From assembly GCF_001545075.1 (NCBI RefSeq), contig NZ_FCOB02000044.1, positions 1 through 60,793 of the forward strand: a DNA stretch of 60,793 nucleotides, in the 5' to 3' direction. Shown here one piece after another: positions 32,858 through 42,423 of this stretch. The DNA comes from Caballeronia ptereochthonis (lineage in GTDB: Bacteria; Pseudomonadota; Gammaproteobacteria; Burkholderiales; Burkholderiaceae). The notes below the pieces were generated by a model. That model did not search any database, was not told the DNA's origin, and saw nothing but the letters and a program-made list of their open reading frames with translations. Numbering within the stretch: the first letter of the stretch is position 1; every line of letters begins with the position of its first letter. The position numbers and the translations under genes are program-made.

Positions 32858-33750
32858 GGCATCGCGATTGCCTTCGCATCAATCTTCAGGCCGCCCGCCG
32901 CAGCCGCATCCAGCACCGCCTGCGCCGCAGCCAGCAGGCGCGGCAACGCGATGCTGCCGAGGCCGCTTCCAAGCAGCGTGATCGCGCTCGAGCGCAGCAC
33001 GGCGGCGGGCAAGGCGATCTCGCCGCCGCTGATCGAGCCGATCTGCACGAAGCGCAGCGCGCGCTGGTCCTCGGACGCACGCGCGGCGGCAATGAGCATG
33101 GCGCGCGCACTCGGCCCCCACAGATAATCGAACACGACATCGACGCCCTCGGCGAAGGGCGCTTCGAATGCGCGGCTCATCGCGGCTTCGTCGTCGCTGA
33201 GGACGAACGTCGCATCGGCGCCCAGGGAGCGCAGCTTGTCCAGCACGGCCGGGTTGCGTCCCGTCGCGATGATCCTGCCCGCGCCGAGGCGTTTCGCGAC
33301 TTGCACCGCGAGCTGTCCCGACGCGCCGGTCGCCCCATTTATCCACACCGTCTCGCCTCCGACGAAATTCGCCCGCTCGGTGAGCGCGGCCCACGAGGAC
33401 ATGCCGGGAATCGCGATGGCGGCGGCGGTGGCGTCATCGAGCGCGTCGGATAGCGGGAGGCAATGCTCGCCAGGCACGAGCGTGCGTTCCGCCATCGCGC
33501 CGAACGGTGCGACGGGGCTGAAGAAATAGACGCGCTCGCCATTGTCGAGACGGCCGGCGCCATCGGCGCCCGCAACGAACGGATACGTATTCGACGACGA
33601 ATAATGCTGGCCCGACGCCCTCGCGCGCGTCAAGTGACTGAGCGCCGATGCGCCGATGTGCACGAGGCGATGATCCTGCGAGGCAACGGGTTCCTCGAAT
33701 TCCGTCCAGACGGGCTTCGTTCCCGCCTTGCTGACGACAGCGGCTTTCAT
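32797..33750 (-). CDS. Zinc-type alcohol dehydrogenase / quinone oxidoreductase-like
   Basis: A 317-residue MDR-superfamily protein. The Rossmann loop TVWINGATGASGQLAVQVAK (GxxGxxG) and a YVRS-like GADGAGRLDNGERVYFF lobe are present; no structural zinc cysteines, as in quinone reductases. The start is at ATG 33750. Convergent with the amidohydrolase and overlapping it by 61 bp, which is long for a tail overlap and means both C-termini are constrained by the same DNA. Confidence 0.88.
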   Translation of the reverse strand: MKAAVVSKAGTKPVWTEFEEPVASQDHRLVHIGASALSHLTRARASGQHYSSSNTYPFVAGADGAGRLDNGERVYFFSPVAPFGAMAERTLVPGEHCLPLSDALDDATAAAIAIPGMSSWAALTERANFVGGETVWINGATGASGQLAVQVAKRLGAGRIIATGRNPAVLDKLRSLGADATFVLSDDEAAMSRAFEAPFAEGVDVVFDYLWGPSARAMLIAAARASEDQRALRFVQIGSISGGEIALPAAVLRSSAITLLGSGLGSIALPRLLAAAQAVLDAAAAGGLKIDAKAIAMPQSSEHWDDNGKERIVFVTA

Positions 33751-34060
33751 GCTTGCTCCTTGTTCATATCGGTCGATTGCATGGCGACCCACGCGCGCAG
33801 CGCGGGATCGCGGATCTGGCTTGCTCGCATCGTTCCACCCCCGGGCGATACAAGGCGGCGCGAGCAGGCGAGGGCGACTGATTTCAGACGCCGCCGGCGA
33901 TGGCCTCCGGAATGTTCTCCGGCGTCACGCCGACGGCGGCCGCTCGTGCCGCAGCGCGTCCACGACGTCTTCCGCCCCATTGCTTGATGGTCTTTTGATG
34001 CATTTATGATGGTTCGCTTCTCGCCGAAGCCGCTATGCTTGTTCAAAAGTGGAGCGAGAC
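33751..34060. other. Intergenic region with a possible 39-codon ORF
   Basis: A 310-bp gap between divergent genes. On the minus strand a 39-codon frame (ATG 34003 to TGA 33884-33886) reads MHQKTIKQWGGRRRGRAAA and ends VTPENIPEAIAGGV. It looks more protein-like than its surroundings but has no good ribosome-binding site and no known family, so I do not call it a gene. Promoters for the two flanking genes must lie here. Confidence 0.4.
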
Positions 34061-35224
34061 ATGAACGACACGAACTGGTATGGCGAAAGCGGCTGCTCGC
34101 TCGATGAGCTTGCGCTTCTCGTGGAGCGGGCAACCGCGCCCGAGCTGACGTTCGCAGCCGACGTCCGGCGAAACATTCCTCTCTACGACTGCGGCGCGCT
34201 CGGCGAAGCGCTGATCGATGCATCGCGGCGCATGGCGTTGCAGGCCGAATGGGCCACGGTGCTGCGCGACGGCGCGGGCGTGCTGGTGCTGAAGAATGCG
34301 TATGCGGACGTCGGACCCGTCGATGAAGCCACCGCGATTTTCGAGTCGATCATCCGGCAGGAGCGCGAGCAGGGCGCGAGCGGTGCCGACCACTTCGCGA
34401 AGGCCGGCGCGAACGATCGCATCTGGAACGCGCAGGAAAAGCTGTGTCTGCAAGCGCCTCGCGTCTTTGCACACTACTTCGCGAATCCGTATCTCACGTG
34501 TATGTCGGAAGCCTGGCTCGGTCCCTGCTTCCAGATGACGTCGCAGGTCAACGTCGTGCGTCCGGGCGGGGAGGCGCAGCAGGCGCATCGCGACTATCAT
34601 CTGGGCTTCCAGACCGCCGACGAGGTGCGGCGCTATCCCGCGCATGTGCACGCGATGTCGCCGTTCCTGACACTTCAGGGAGCGGTCGCGCACAGCGACA
34701 TGCCGGTCGAGAGCGGACCGACGAAGCTGCTTCCATTCTCGCAACGCTATGCGCAGGGCTATCTGGCGTGGCGGCGCGCGGACTTTCGCGAGTACTTCGA
34801 AGCGAACTACGTGCAGTTGCCGCTCGCGAAAGGCGACGCCCTGTTCTTCAGTCCCGCGCTATTTCATGCGGCGGGCGCCAATCGCACGCGCGACGTGCAG
34901 CGCATGGCGAATTTGCTGCAAGTGTCGTCCGCATACGGCCGTGCGATGGAAACAGTCGATCGCGCGCGCATGTGCGAGGCCGTCTATCCGGTCCTGAGCG
35001 ATTACATATCGACCGGCCGCATGAGCGATACGGCGATCGAGGCTGTCATCGCGTCGTGCGCGGAAGGGTACGCCTTCCCGACGAATCTGGACCGCGATCC
35101 GCCGGTTGGCGGCCTCGCGCCGAAGAGCCAGCAGGCGCTGCTTCGACAGGCGCTCGACGAGCAGTGGCCGACGGAAACGCTGGCGCAGGCATTGAAGGAG
35201 CACGCCTGGCGTCGCAGCACGTAA
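34061..35224 (+). CDS. Phytanoyl-CoA dioxygenase-family Fe(II)/2-oxoglutarate oxygenase
   Basis: A 387-residue non-haem oxygenase. The metal motif is the HxD in AHRDYHLGF, with the distal His in LFHAAGANRTRD and the 2-oxoglutarate-binding Arg right after. It opens with an unusual N-terminal helical lead of about 60 residues. ATG 34061 follows GTGGAGCGAG; an in-frame GTG at 34049 is less likely. It stands alone, divergent from the quinone oxidoreductase gene. Substrate unknown; hydroxylation of a small acid or secondary metabolite is typical. Confidence 0.88.
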   Translation: MNDTNWYGESGCSLDELALLVERATAPELTFAADVRRNIPLYDCGALGEALIDASRRMALQAEWATVLRDGAGVLVLKNAYADVGPVDEATAIFESIIRQEREQGASGADHFAKAGANDRIWNAQEKLCLQAPRVFAHYFANPYLTCMSEAWLGPCFQMTSQVNVVRPGGEAQQAHRDYHLGFQTADEVRRYPAHVHAMSPFLTLQGAVAHSDMPVESGPTKLLPFSQRYAQGYLAWRRADFREYFEANYVQLPLAKGDALFFSPALFHAAGANRTRDVQRMANLLQVSSAYGRAMETVDRARMCEAVYPVLSDYISTGRMSDTAIEAVIASCAEGYAFPTNLDRDPPVGGLAPKSQQALLRQALDEQWPTETLAQALKEHAWRRST

Positions 35225-35300
35225 TGGTGCCGGAAGAGCCGGCAACGCGCAGCCAACGTATCGCAGGCGTGCGCGATCCCTTCGTGCCCGGCGGCTGCGC

Positions 35301-36395
35301 TTACATCGGGTTGCTTTGCACGAAGTCCTTGTAAGACCAGTACGCGGGTTTCTTCGTCGTGCCATCGGCTTCGATGAGCCCGTAGTCGCCTTCACCATCG
35401 TCATAGAGCTCGAAGGCCTGGATCGACTGGATGTTGTACTTCGACGCCACGCTCACGTATTGCGCCATCATCGTGTTGCCGGTTATGTACGACGCGATCT
35501 GATTGTACGAGCCATAGTCCGGACGCACGCCGAACTCGTTGATCCAGATCGGTTTGCCCATGTTGTGAAGCACCGAGAGCACGTCGTGACAGCCCGTGCC
35601 GCCGCATGCGTGCGTGATGTCGCCTTCGTTCGAATACCAGTGCCATGCGGTGATGTCCCAGCTCACCGTCGGATGACCCCAGGTGCCGTCGGGCTGCGAG
35701 CCGTCCGCGAGCATCTGGTAGAACGCATAGTGCAGCCACGTGCCGCCCAGGACGATCTTCGCCGAGCTGTCGACCGACTTCACGCCCGCGATCAGCCCGC
35801 GAAGCACGCCGCGCGCGAGGGTGTACGACCAGTTGTTGTACTGGTTCCAGAGCACGCCGTCGACGTTGCCATTGAGCGTCTTGGCTTCCAGTTCGTTGCC
35901 GACCTCGTAGTACTTGTAGCGGTAGGCGCTCGCCGTCTGCTGGCCGAGCGTGAAGCCCGCATTGTAGGCATCGTCCTCGCTGTTGTAGTTCAGGCTCAGC
36001 AGCATCACCGGATAGACCGTCACGCCGCCGTCGGCCATCGTCTTGGCGATGCCCGCAAGCTTGTTCGCCGATGCCTGGTTGTACACCTCGTTGCGGTAGA
36101 TCGTCGCGCCGAGGTCCTGCAACTGCGAGAGCTGCAACTGCGGGCTCGAGATGTCGTACGCGCCGCCGCCGTTGTTATGGCCGTTCATGCCGTAGAAGAT
36201 CGAGCCATTGTTGCTCGCGGCCTTCACGGTGGATTTCGGTGAGGCGGCTTTGCCCGTCGCGGCATCGGTGGCGCTGTCGCCGCCGCCGCATGCGGCGAGC
36301 ATCGCGCTCACCGCGACCGTCGCGACGATGGCAGCGGTCTTGCTTGTGGACAGAGAATGGGAGAACAGCGAGGAAGCCTGGTATCGATTCTTCAT
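35301..36395 (-). CDS. Secreted lipoprotein, clan GH-A-like glycoside hydrolase
   Basis: A 364-residue predicted lipoprotein: signal helix then lipobox MLAAC with Cys36, and a Gly/Asp/Ala linker. The catalytic barrel shows the clan GH-A pair: acid/base E168 in YYEVGNELEA and nucleophile E287 in IWINEFGVR. It resembles cellulase/GH39-like glycosidases that appear beside exopolysaccharide genes, but no such genes are here. ATG 36395 lacks a strong Shine-Dalgarno. Convergent with the dioxygenase gene. A short hairpin (TGCCGG-AAGAG-CCGGCA, 35228-35244) separates them. Confidence 0.85.
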   Translation of the reverse strand: MKNRYQASSLFSHSLSTSKTAAIVATVAVSAMLAACGGGDSATDAATGKAASPKSTVKAASNNGSIFYGMNGHNNGGGAYDISSPQLQLSQLQDLGATIYRNEVYNQASANKLAGIAKTMADGGVTVYPVMLLSLNYNSEDDAYNAGFTLGQQTASAYRYKYYEVGNELEAKTLNGNVDGVLWNQYNNWSYTLARGVLRGLIAGVKSVDSSAKIVLGGTWLHYAFYQMLADGSQPDGTWGHPTVSWDITAWHWYSNEGDITHACGGTGCHDVLSVLHNMGKPIWINEFGVRPDYGSYNQIASYITGNTMMAQYVSVASKYNIQSIQAFELYDDGEGDYGLIEADGTTKKPAYWSYKDFVQSNPM

Positions 36396-37025
36396 AACAA
36401 TAAGGATGACTAAAGAAGATGCACGTTCTTGGCGAAAACAGGGCACCGCCGGGAATCATTCAATGATGGACAAAACGATGCGAGCATTGGTCGCAAAGCG
36501 AGCGGCCAATGTCACGACGAGCAGTCGTTAGTTATCCAGATGACTATTCGAAGTCGAATTCGATATCGACCTCGGGGCACGCCATGCGCGCCGGGAAAGC
36601 CAGGGCGGTACAGATTCATTGAAGCAATCCCGAAACGCATGATCGGCATGTGTTCGGGTAGCGGGGCCGCCGAGCAAACGATTGCGAGCGCCCGAATATG
36701 ATCAACGAGATGCTCGTTGTGTCATCGGTAACATGTGCAGCGATTGCGAGTCGGTGACGTCAAATTTTCTGACTGTCAGGCGAAGGTTTTTCGCCGCTGG
36801 CAACCGTTGCCGGGAATCATCACAGCGGGGGAAAGGTTACTTTGTTCCGACATGGAAGTAAACCGAACAGCAGAAAAAACATCTTGCCTTGTTCAATGTT
36901 TCAAATGCTCTCTTCTTCGATTTATCGTTGCTGCCGCATCCGTTTCTACGAACACATCGCTGCGCAGTAGGTGTGTCATCCACCTGAGCGGGAGCGAGTG
37001 ATTCACTCCTCGCGCCGGGATGGCG
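36396..37025. other. Long AT-richer intergenic region, no supported gene
   Basis: 630 bp between the glycosidase lipoprotein and a LysR gene, visibly lower in GC than the flanks. Two short open frames on the plus strand (about 88-90 codons) have no family, poor ribosome-binding sites and Cys/Ser-rich translations, so I reject them. An inverted repeat CATTGG-N15-CCAATG lies at 36485-36511. The region must hold the lipoprotein promoter; its size would also allow a small RNA, which I cannot demonstrate. Confidence 0.5.
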
Positions 37026-37901
37026 CTACGCCTCCCGTAGAAACGTCACGAAGCTCTCGGCGACATCCGAATGGCTCTCCGCGCGCGTCAATCGCAAGAT
37101 CTGCGAAGGAAACGGATTGCGGGTGAGCGGCCTGAACACTGCCTGCTGCGATTGGGCGCTTGCCAAAGCCCGAGGCACGAGCGCCACCCCCATGCCGAAC
37201 TCGACCATCGTCACGACCGTTTGCCACAGACGCGCTTCGTGGCGAATCTTCGGGCTAAAACCCGCGTCCACACACGTCGCGATGATCTGATCGTGATAGT
37301 GCGGGGAAACGGCGCGCGGAAACAGAATGAAGGGATCGCGCGAGAGCTGGCTCAGGTCGATGCGCCGTCGCTTTGCCAGCCGATGCTCCACCGGCAGGCA
37401 ACAGAGAAACGCCTCCGATGACCACACATGTGTCTCGACCTCGGCCGGAAAATGCCCCCAGTGCGCGAAGCCGAGATCGATATGCAATTGCTGCAGCGCG
37501 CGCGCCTGTTCAGCCGTGTTCATCTCCTTCAGCACGATCTCGACGGAAGGATGATCGGCCTCGAAACGCTGCACCGCTTCCGGCAGGCCGCGATACAACA
37601 TCGAATTGACGAAGCCGATGCGCAGACGTCCCGCGAGCCCGTGCGCGGAGCGTGTAGTGACCCGCTCGACTTCGTCGGCCTGTTGCAGGAGGCGCCGTGC
37701 TTCACCGAGCAGGACATGCCCTGCGTTGGTCAGTGCAACCGCCTTGTTGCTGCGCTCGAGGAGTTTCACGCCCAGTTGCTCCTCGAAGCGCCGGATATCG
37801 AAGCTCAACGCGGGCTGAGAGATGAAGAGCCGGCGCGCGGCGCGCCCGAAATGCAGTTCCTCCGCGACCGCGACGAAGTATCGAAGCTGCTTCAGTTCCA
37901 T
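37026..37901 (-). CDS. LysR-family transcriptional regulator
   Basis: A 291-residue LysR protein with HTH LKQLRYFVAVAEELHFGRAA and LFISQPALSFDIRRFEEQLG. The pattern of start and HTH (MELKQLRYFVAVAEE, AARRLFISQ) is of the CatR/BenM-like subgroup. ATG 37901. Divergent from an acyl-CoA dehydrogenase / CoA-transferase / transporter operon, with a LysR box (37921-37939) between. It probably activates that operon when its substrate or CoA ester is present. Confidence 0.93.
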   Translation of the reverse strand: MELKQLRYFVAVAEELHFGRAARRLFISQPALSFDIRRFEEQLGVKLLERSNKAVALTNAGHVLLGEARRLLQQADEVERVTTRSAHGLAGRLRIGFVNSMLYRGLPEAVQRFEADHPSVEIVLKEMNTAEQARALQQLHIDLGFAHWGHFPAEVETHVWSSEAFLCCLPVEHRLAKRRRIDLSQLSRDPFILFPRAVSPHYHDQIIATCVDAGFSPKIRHEARLWQTVVTMVEFGMGVALVPRALASAQSQQAVFRPLTRNPFPSQILRLTRAESHSDVAESFVTFLREA

Positions 37902-37920
37902 CGGCTTTGCTCCCGCGTGA

Positions 37921-37939
37921 CGATAAATGCATCTTATCG
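37921..37939. promoter_or_regulatory. LysR-box inverted repeat CGATAA-N7-TTATCG
   Basis: CGATAAATGCATCTTATCG: ATAA-N7-TTAT with G/C flanks, the T-N11-A layout typical of LysR sites, 20 bp upstream of the LysR start and about 100 bp before the dehydrogenase start. Confidence 0.6.
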
Positions 37940-38042
37940 TACATGCCATTAATTGTATTGGACGGTTATCGAGCACGAACGTAGTCTGGTCTTCGAATCG
38001 CGCAATTCCGATTGCGCCGCACAAGAAACCAGGAGACAGTCA

Positions 38043-39797
38043 ATGCTCGGAAACAGCCGGGAAGACGGCACATCCAACATTCCGGACAGCCGCGGCATCA
38101 ATTTCTTCGAGAGCGATCCGTCGTTCAGCGCGCTGCTCAGAAGCTATCTGGGCGAGACGGCCTATCGCGGCATCGAGGCAAAGCTCGTCGATCTCGGTCG
38201 GCGCGCATCCGACGAACTCGATGCGTGGGCAACCCGCGCCGACCATCATCCGCCGGAATTGCGGCAGCGCACGCGGCGCGGCGAAGCGCTGCAGCACATC
38301 GACAAGCATCCGGATTACGTCGCGCTCGAACGCGTGGCGTACAGCGAGCTCGGGCTCGCCGCGATGAGTCATCGCGATGACGCGCCGCCGCCGCTCGTCA
38401 AGTACGCGCTCACGTATCTCTTCGTGCAGGCCGAATTCGGCCTGTGCTGTCCCGTGAGCATGACCGATTCGCTCACGCGCACCCTGCGCCGCTTCGGCTC
38501 GAAGGAATTGATCGACCGCTATCTGCCGATGCTCGCATCGCAGGATTTCTACACGCTCTATCAGGGCGCGATGTTTATGACGGAACAGGCGGCCGGCTCC
38601 GACGTGGGCCGCATCGCAACGCGCGCGATGCGCAGCGTCGATGCCAAGGGCAATGAAGTGTGGAAGCTCACGGGCGACAAATGGTTCTGCTCGAATGCCG
38701 ACGCCGATCTCGCGATGGTCCTTGCGCGCCCCGACGACGCCCCCGAAGGCATCAAGGGTCTTGCGCTCTTTCTGCTGCCGAAGACGCTCGAGGACGGCAC
38801 GCGCAACGCGTATCGCATCGTGCGCCTGAAGGACAAGCTCGGCAGCCGCTCGATGGCGAGCGGCGAGATCGTGCTGGAAGGCGCGCAGGCGTATCTGATC
38901 GGCGAAGTGGGGCGCGGCTTTCATCAGATGGCCGACATGATCAACATGTCGCGGCTCTCCAACGGCGTGCGCGCCGCGGGCCTCATGCGCCGCGCGCTGA
39001 CCGAGGCGCTGCACGTCGCACGCAATCGCGAGGCGTTCGGCCGCAAGCTCATCGACATGCCGCTGATGCAGCGCCAACTGCTCAAGCTGATGCTGCCCGC
39101 CGAACAGGCCCGCTCGATGTTCATGCAGATCGCGACCCTGCTCGCGCGCGCCGATCGCGGCGATGCGCTCGCGGCCAAGTGCGTGCGCATTCTCACGCCG
39201 CTCGTCAAGTTCCGCGCGTGCCGCGATGCGCGCCGCGCGACGGGCGACGCAATGGAAGTGCGCGGCGGCGTCGGCTATATCGAGGAGTGGGCCGATCCGC
39301 GTCTCGTGCGCGATGCGCATCTCGGCTCGATCTGGGAGGGCACGAGCAATATCGTCGCGCTGGACGTGGCGCGCGCGGCGCGGCGCGAAGGCGCGCTCGA
39401 TGCGCTCGCGCAATACGTAGGTGCGCTGCTCGACGATGCCGCATTGCCATCGGCGAGCATCGCGTCGTTACGCGACGTGTTCTCGCGCGCCTCCATCGCC
39501 CTCGACAGCGTCGCCGAATGCGGCCGCGACGAATCCGTGCGCGAGGCGGCGAGCGCGCTGTACCACGCGACCACGGCCGTGTTCATGGCGGCGGAGGCGG
39601 CGCGCGTCGCGCCGGATCATCGCAGGCTCGGGCTCGCGCATCTGATCGTGCGCCACAAGCTGATGCCGCGCGATCCGCTCGCGCCGCAAGACGCGCGCGC
39701 CGATGCGCCGCTCGTCCGCAGGCTCGTCGACGAGACGCCCATCGCGCTCGATGAAGCCATGACGCTCTTGCCGCAACGCGAAGGAGCCGCAGGATGA
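38043..39797 (+). CDS. AidB-like acyl-CoA dehydrogenase
   Basis: A 584-residue dehydrogenase, longer than standard 380-residue ACADs and like AidB/long-chain types. The FAD/substrate loop is MTEQAAGSDVG, and the catalytic base Glu is in SIWEGTSNIVALDV. The extra length is an N-terminal lead of about 90 residues and a helical C-terminal domain. ATG 38043 follows CCAGGAGACAG. Its stop overlaps the next gene by ATGA (39794-39797). It would oxidise the CoA ester made by that gene's product. Confidence 0.93.
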   Translation: MLGNSREDGTSNIPDSRGINFFESDPSFSALLRSYLGETAYRGIEAKLVDLGRRASDELDAWATRADHHPPELRQRTRRGEALQHIDKHPDYVALERVAYSELGLAAMSHRDDAPPPLVKYALTYLFVQAEFGLCCPVSMTDSLTRTLRRFGSKELIDRYLPMLASQDFYTLYQGAMFMTEQAAGSDVGRIATRAMRSVDAKGNEVWKLTGDKWFCSNADADLAMVLARPDDAPEGIKGLALFLLPKTLEDGTRNAYRIVRLKDKLGSRSMASGEIVLEGAQAYLIGEVGRGFHQMADMINMSRLSNGVRAAGLMRRALTEALHVARNREAFGRKLIDMPLMQRQLLKLMLPAEQARSMFMQIATLLARADRGDALAAKCVRILTPLVKFRACRDARRATGDAMEVRGGVGYIEEWADPRLVRDAHLGSIWEGTSNIVALDVARAARREGALDALAQYVGALLDDAALPSASIASLRDVFSRASIALDSVAECGRDESVREAASALYHATTAVFMAAEAARVAPDHRRLGLAHLIVRHKLMPRDPLAPQDARADAPLVRRLVDETPIALDEAMTLLPQREGAAG

Positions 39798-40990
39798 GCA
39801 CTTCCCGTGTGAACGGCGCGCTGCATGGCCTGCGCGTGATCGATCTGAGCCGCGTGCTCGGCGGCCCATACTGCACGCAGGCACTCGCCGATCACGGCGC
39901 CGAGGTCATCAAGCTCGAACCGCCGAATGGCGACGAAACGCGCGGCTGGGGGCCACCCTTCGTCGGCGAGACCGCATCGTACTTCGTCGGCGTGAATCGC
40001 AACAAGCAGGGCATCTGCGTCGATCTCTCGCGCGAAGAAGGGCGCGACGTGCTGTGGCAATTGCTCGAAGGCGCGGATGTGCTCGTGGAGAACTTCAAGC
40101 CGGGCACGCTCGCGCGCTGGGGCATGGATTACGAACGCGATCTCTCGAAGCGCTTTCCGCGCCTGATTCATTGCGCCGTTTCAGGCTTCGGTCCGGACGG
40201 CCCACTCGGCGGGTTGCCCGGCTATGATGCCGCGATCCAGGCGATGGCAGGCCTGATGAGTGTCAACGGCGAACGCGACGGCCCCGCGCTGCGCGTGGGC
40301 CTGCCCATCGTCGACATGGTGACGGGCCTCAACGCGCTGGCCGGCATCCTGCTCGCGCTCGCGGAACGCGAGAAGAGCGGGCGCGGACAGTCGCTCGATA
40401 TCGCGCTGTACGACTGCGGCGTGTCGCTGCTGCATCCGCATCTGCCGAACTACTTCGGCAACGGTCGCACGCCGCAGCGCAGCGGCAACGCGCATCCGAA
40501 CATCGCGCCGTACGACAGCTATCGCACGGCGACCGCGCCGGTCTTTCTCGCCGTCGGCAACGATCGGCAGTTCGCGAAGCTCTGCGCGCATCTCGACGCG
40601 CCCGAACTCGCCGACGATCCGCGTTTCGTCGACAACAAGAGCCGCTGCGCGCATCGCCCGGAATTGAAGGAGGCGCTCGAAGCGTTGCTTCGGGAGCACG
40701 CGTGCGAGCCGCTCGCGGCGGAGCTGATTCGCGCCGGCGTGCCGTGCGGCCCCGTGCAGACCATCGATGCCGTCGCGAAGCATCCGCATACGCTGCATCG
40801 CGAGTTGCTCGTCGAACTCGGCGCGTATCGCGGCACCGGTACGCCGATCAAGTTGTCGCGCACGCCCGCGACCTATCGCACGCCCCCGCCCGCGCTCGGA
40901 GTTGACACGCGCGCCGTGCTGAATGCGCTCGGCATCGACGCGCACACGCAGCAGCGGCTGCTCGAAGCGGGCGTGCTGAAGGGCTCATAA
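39794..40990 (+). CDS. CaiB/BaiF-family (class III) CoA-transferase
   Basis: A 398-residue class III CoA-transferase. The catalytic Asp is D174 in VGLPIVDMVTG, and the opening GLRVIDLSRVLGGPYCTQ with ADHGAEVIKLEPPNGDETR is family-typical. It moves CoA from a donor (succinyl-CoA or similar) to a carboxylic acid. It is translationally coupled to the acyl-CoA dehydrogenase and followed after 67 bp by an importer, completing an uptake-activation-oxidation set. Confidence 0.93.
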   Translation: MSTSRVNGALHGLRVIDLSRVLGGPYCTQALADHGAEVIKLEPPNGDETRGWGPPFVGETASYFVGVNRNKQGICVDLSREEGRDVLWQLLEGADVLVENFKPGTLARWGMDYERDLSKRFPRLIHCAVSGFGPDGPLGGLPGYDAAIQAMAGLMSVNGERDGPALRVGLPIVDMVTGLNALAGILLALAEREKSGRGQSLDIALYDCGVSLLHPHLPNYFGNGRTPQRSGNAHPNIAPYDSYRTATAPVFLAVGNDRQFAKLCAHLDAPELADDPRFVDNKSRCAHRPELKEALEALLREHACEPLAAELIRAGVPCGPVQTIDAVAKHPHTLHRELLVELGAYRGTGTPIKLSRTPATYRTPPPALGVDTRAVLNALGIDAHTQQRLLEAGVLKGS

Positions 40991-41057
40991 ACGCGGCATC
41001 CATCAATCGACATCGTGAACCGGCGCCCACAGACCGGTCATCATCAGGAGACGCATC

Positions 41058-42374
41058 ATGCAGACCAACGCTCACGGCGCAAGCGCCCGCCAGCCCGGAC
41101 GCGCGGCGTTCGCCGCATTCATCGGCACGACCATCGAGTGGTACGACTTCTACATCTACGCGACCGCCTCAGCGCTCGTATTCGGCAAGCTGTTCTTTCC
41201 GTCGGGCGAGCCGTTCTACAGCACGCTCGCGTCGTTCGGGACCTTCGCAGTCGGCTTTTTCGCGCGACCATTCGGCGGGCTCGTGTTCGGGCATCTCGGC
41301 GATCGCATCGGCAGAAAGAAGGCGCTCGTCGCGACGCTCGCGATCATGGGCGTGGGCACGGTCGGCATCGGCTTCTTGCCGACCTACGCGACGGCCGGCG
41401 CGCTCGCGCCCACGCTTCTCGTGCTGCTGCGTGTGGCGCAAGGCATCGCGATCGGCGGCGAGTGGGGCGGCGCGGTGCTGATGGCGGGCGAGCATGCGCC
41501 GCAAGGCAAGCGCACGTTTCTCGCATCGTTCGCGCAGCTCGGCAGCCCCGCCGGGCTGATTTTCGCGCTGCTCGCGTTTCGCACGGTCGGGCATCTGCCA
41601 CGCGAGGCCCTGCTCGACTGGGGCTGGCGCGTGCCGTTCATGGCTAGTGCGCTGTTGCTGCTCGTCGGCGTGTTCATTCGCGCGCGCGTCGCGGAATCGC
41701 CGGAATTCACCGCATTCAGCAAGCGGCAGAAGCCGGTGCGCTTGCCCATCGTCGATGTGTTGCGCAACGCCTGGCTCACGGTGCTGCTGTGTCTCGGCGC
41801 GAACGTGATTGGCGTGGCGGGCGCGTGGTTCGTCAACACCTTCATGCTCAACTTCACGACGGAAACGCTCGGGCTCGATCGCGCGCTGGTTCTCGACTGC
41901 CTGTTCGTCGTGGCGTTCATCCAGCTTTTCACGCAGCTCGCGTCGGGATGGATCGCGCAGCGCGTCGGCGCGGCACGCTTCCTCGCGTGGGCCGCGTCGC
42001 TCGCGATGCTCTCTCCTTATCCGATGTTCGTGCTCGTTTCGACGGGACGTCCCGTGGCGATCGTCATCGGCATCGCGATCGCGGTGATGTGCATGTCGAG
42101 CTCCTATGCCGTGATGGCCGGACTCATGACCGACGCGTTCGACGTCGGCGTGCGTTATTCGGCGATCTCGCTCTCCTATCAAAGCTGCGCGGCGCTCGCG
42201 GGCGGCTTGACGCCGCTCATCGGCACCGTGCTGGCGCATGCGTGGCCGGGGCAGTGGTGGCCGCTCGCGTTGTTCTACAGCTCGCTCGCGGCGGTGTCGC
42301 TCGTGTGTCTTCTCGGCTTGCAGCGGCGCGGGTTGCACGCGCGCGCCGCCGCGCCGATCGCCGTGGCCGAATGA
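41058..42374 (+). CDS. MHS-family metabolite:H+ symporter (MFS)
   Basis: A 438-residue, 12-TM protein. TIEWYDFYIYATASALVFGK in TM1, FFARPFGGLVFGHLGDRIGR in loop 2-3 and GGEWGGAVLMAGEHAP are the MHS (shikimate/2-oxoglutarate/citrate-like) signatures. ATG 41058 follows CAGGAGACGC. It likely imports the organic acid used by the CoA-transferase and dehydrogenase upstream. A stem-loop without a T-run (42383-42406) follows. Confidence 0.93.
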   Translation: MQTNAHGASARQPGRAAFAAFIGTTIEWYDFYIYATASALVFGKLFFPSGEPFYSTLASFGTFAVGFFARPFGGLVFGHLGDRIGRKKALVATLAIMGVGTVGIGFLPTYATAGALAPTLLVLLRVAQGIAIGGEWGGAVLMAGEHAPQGKRTFLASFAQLGSPAGLIFALLAFRTVGHLPREALLDWGWRVPFMASALLLLVGVFIRARVAESPEFTAFSKRQKPVRLPIVDVLRNAWLTVLLCLGANVIGVAGAWFVNTFMLNFTTETLGLDRALVLDCLFVVAFIQLFTQLASGWIAQRVGAARFLAWAASLAMLSPYPMFVLVSTGRPVAIVIGIAIAVMCMSSSYAVMAGLMTDAFDVGVRYSAISLSYQSCAALAGGLTPLIGTVLAHAWPGQWWPLALFYSSLAAVSLVCLLGLQRRGLHARAAAPIAVAE

Positions 42375-42423
42375 CGCGCCCCCCGTCGCTCTTACGGCAG
42401 CGACGGCGCCAGCGCATGGCCGC

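Noticed and set aside
33884..34003. A 39-codon minus-strand ORF in the gap before the dioxygenase gene
   Set aside because: No ribosome-binding site and no known family; described in the intergenic entry only.
36429..37001. Two short plus-strand ORFs in the AT-rich gap
   Set aside because: Cys/Ser-rich translations, no ribosome-binding sites, no family resemblance.
42383..42406. Stem-loop CCGTCGCT/AGCGACGG after the MHS transporter
   Set aside because: No T-run follows, so I do not call it an intrinsic terminator.
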